Position numbers and translations under genes: made by a program | DNA from: Marinicrinis sediminis | GTDB taxonomy: Bacteria; Bacillota; Bacilli; Paenibacillales; KCTC-33676 | Length of the DNA stretch: 64,000 nucleotides | Direction: 5' to 3' | Assembly (NCBI RefSeq): GCF_042685085.1 | Contig: NZ_JBHUMM010000037.1 | Coordinates: 62,001 to 126,000, forward strand | Shown here: positions 62,332-64,000 of the stretch, piece after piece | How positions within the stretch are numbered: position 1 is the stretch's first letter | Layout of the letters: every line of letters starts with the position of its first letter | Notes under the pieces: model-generated | What the model was told of the DNA's origin: nothing | Seen by the model: the letters and a program-made list of their open reading frames with translations, nothing else | Database searches by the model: none

Positions 62332-64000
62332 TAGGCACCGACCAGCTTTTTGAAATCCGCAAAGCGTGAGGTCAGGCTGGCAATGTTCTTCAGCAAGGCC
62401 AGACGGTTTTCACGAACAGCCTGATCTTCCGCCATGACCATGACGTTTTCAAAGAACTGATGGATCGTTCCTGTCATCTCCGAAAGAACCTGCAGGGCTT
62501 CTTCCTGTTTGCCCTGCTGCAGGAAAGATTCAAATTCCACAGCTGCCTGCCGCCATGCATGGGCAAGTGCTTGTTCCTCTGAAGTTTCCAGATATTCATC
62601 GCTGACATGATCGTGCTCCGCTTTGGCTGCCAGGTTGCTCACCCGGTTGAAGGCCTCTGCAATCCCTTTCCAGTCATCACCCTGAACCGCCGCAGACAGA
62701 GCTTTCGTTCTGCCAATGACGTCACCAATGTGATCATATCCAGCTGCCATGACCGCATCGACCACATCATAACGTGCCGCATCTGACAGCACGTTCTTCA
62801 CTCTGAGGCCGAAGAAATCCGTCAATTCCTTATTCAACGTTTCCGCTGACTGGTGAGCCAATCCTGCTTCCTGCAATACTTCGCTGGCAATAGCGAACAA
62901 CCCGGATAACGAAATGGCCAGATTGTGGTCCTGTAGAATCTGCACGATGCCCGCGGCTTGTCTGCGCAGGGCATAAGGATCTTGGGAACCGGTCGGGATG
63001 ATGCCAATCGAGAAGCAGCCAGCCAGTGTATCAAGCTTGTCAGCCACACTGACTACAGCGCCAGTGATGGAAGCTGGAGAGGCATCGCCGGAAAACCTTG
63101 GCTGATAATGCTCGAAAATGGCCTGCGCCACTTCTTCCTCTTCGCCTGCCTTGCCCGCATAATCGGCACCCATGACGCCTTGCAATTCCGGGAATTCATA
63201 GACCATTTGTGTCACGAGATCAAACTTGCAAATGTTGGCCGTACGTTTGATCCGCTCAATTTGTTCCGGATTGAGATCCAGCGCTCTGGCGATTTTCTTG
63301 GCCATGCTGCGAACTCTTCGCACCTTGTCGCCAATCGTGCCCAACTCCTCATGAAACACGACTTTCTCCAGTTTTTGCAGTGCCGTATCAATCGACAGCT
63401 TTTGATCTTCTTCATAGAAAAAACGGGCATCCGACAGACGGGCTCTCAGCACTTTCTCATTTCCCTTGGCCACCTGCGCAAGATTTCGATCGTCCCCGTT
63501 CCGTACGGTAACGAAATAAGGCAGCAACTGACCTTCGTTATTTTTGACCGGGAAATAGCGCTGATGCTCTCTCATGGATGTAATCAATACTTCCTGGGGT
63601 ATAGTTAAAAATTCGGTTTCAAACGTCCCGTATAAGACGGTGGGATATTCAACAAGGTGCACAATTTCTTCCAGCAATCCTTCGTCAATATCGATGCGCC
63701 AGCCTTGCTCTTTGGACAACTGATCAATTTGCTCCAGAATCATTTCCTGACGCGTATGCTGGTTCACGATCACCTTTTGTTCTGCCAAACGCTCCGTGTA
63801 CACACTCGGCTGTTCAATGGCAGTCGGTTTGCCGAGAAAACGGTGACCCTCCGATTGGTTGCCGGACGTCACACCTGTGATCTCAATCGGTACAATCTCT
63901 TCTCCGAATAATACGACCATCCAGCGAATTGGTCTCACAAATTTCAATTCATACTGATTCCAGCGCATATTTTTCGGAAAATGCAGACCTGTCATCATCG
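62331..64000 (-). CDS. glyS: Glycyl-tRNA synthetase beta subunit (5' end cut by window)
   Basis: The visible 555 residues cover most of the beta subunit of the alpha2beta2 glycyl-tRNA synthetase, with MRWNQYELKFVRPIRWMV-type sequence (RWNQYELKFVRPIRW), FVTVRNGDDRN, NEKVLRARLSDARFFYEED and the HD-like SFGxPxGx-containing region replaced by SIGIIPTGSQDPYALRR. About 130 N-terminal residues lie outside the window. It would be co-transcribed with yqfL through a one-base TAATG overlap. Confidence 0.96.
   Translation of the reverse strand, partial: MMTGLHFPKNMRWNQYELKFVRPIRWMVVLFGEEIVPIEITGVTSGNQSEGHRFLGKPTAIEQPSVYTERLAEQKVIVNQHTRQEMILEQIDQLSKEQGWRIDIDEGLLEEIVHLVEYPTVLYGTFETEFLTIPQEVLITSMREHQRYFPVKNNEGQLLPYFVTVRNGDDRNLAQVAKGNEKVLRARLSDARFFYEEDQKLSIDTALQKLEKVVFHEELGTIGDKVRRVRSMAKKIARALDLNPEQIERIKRTANICKFDLVTQMVYEFPELQGVMGADYAGKAGEEEEVAQAIFEHYQPRFSGDASPASITGAVVSVADKLDTLAGCFSIGIIPTGSQDPYALRRQAAGIVQILQDHNLAISLSGLFAIASEVLQEAGLAHQSAETLNKELTDFFGLRVKNVLSDAARYDVVDAVMAAGYDHIGDVIGRTKALSAAVQGDDWKGIAEAFNRVSNLAAKAEHDHVSDEYLETSEEQALAHAWRQAAVEFESFLQQGKQEEALQVLSEMTGTIHQFFENVMVMAEDQAVRENRLALLKNIASLTSRFADFKKLVGA

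Overview
The window looks like chromosomal core of an endospore-forming member of the Bacillales, with roughly balanced base composition. Brevibacillus or another Paenibacillaceae lineage is my best guess, not a firm assignment. Pointers are a spoVD/spoVE-type division and cell wall cluster, an RsfA-type sporulation regulator, a YlaJ-type spore lipoprotein, bacillithiol synthesis (bshC), a sigA-dnaG block, and strong Shine-Dalgarno sites with many TTG starts. Nearly everything is on the minus strand, so the window is written against the main direction of transcription. I see no prophage, IS element, CRISPR array, tRNA or rRNA.

Layout, left to right. 0-15.8 kb: division and cell wall (dcw) cluster, transcribed right to left as mraZ-rsmH-ftsL-pbpB | spoVD-murE-murF-mraY-murD-spoVE | murB-murA-divIB (cut by the window edge). 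MraZ-type operator repeats precede mraZ, a terminator follows pbpB, and murG is absent from its usual place between spoVE and murB. 15.9-19.6 kb: maltodextrin-type ABC transporter (binding protein and two permeases, no ATPase) behind a GTAAGCGCTTAC palindrome. 19.7-22.7 kb: ahcY and bshC. 22.8-28.7 kb: oligopeptide transporter oppABCDF. 28.9-31.2 kb: DUF3397 protein, panE and an rsfA-like regulator. In B. subtilis relatives of this block lie close to bshC and mraZ, so the transporters and ahcY look like insertions into an older neighbourhood.

31.4-37.1 kb: mixed-strand accessory region with a DUF2626 protein, a MidA-type methyltransferase, a lipoprotein, a secreted coiled-coil protein, an orphan solute-binding protein and an SRPBCC protein. 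37.2-43.5 kb: a yla-like block (ylaK/phoH2, ylaJ, ylaL, an LCP ligase, a small unknown, ylaH, typA). 43.6-45.4 kb: two divergent TerC-family membrane proteins, one controlled by a yybP-ykoY (Mn2+) riboswitch. 45.4-47.8 kb: thiI and its cysteine desulfurase. 47.9-51.8 kb: small membrane or cysteine-rich proteins, ypuI and a subtilisin-like protease with a long N-terminal region. 51.9-54.1 kb: an asbF-like/asbC-like pair (3-dehydroshikimate to 3,4-dihydroxybenzoate, then adenylation), with a possible 45-codon ORF between them and two cre-like boxes upstream. 54.6-55.0 kb: rnpB with type A architecture. 55.0-64.0 kb: yqfO, trmK, an unknown membrane protein, sigA, dnaG, yqxD, yqfL and glyS (cut by the window edge).

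Most conserved. The most unusual points are the missing murG, the isolated asbC/asbF-like pair with its small intervening ORF and cre-like boxes, the type A RNase P RNA, and three in-frame or junctional short tandem repeats (33 bp at spoVD/murE, 18 bp at malE/malF, 12 bp in thiI).
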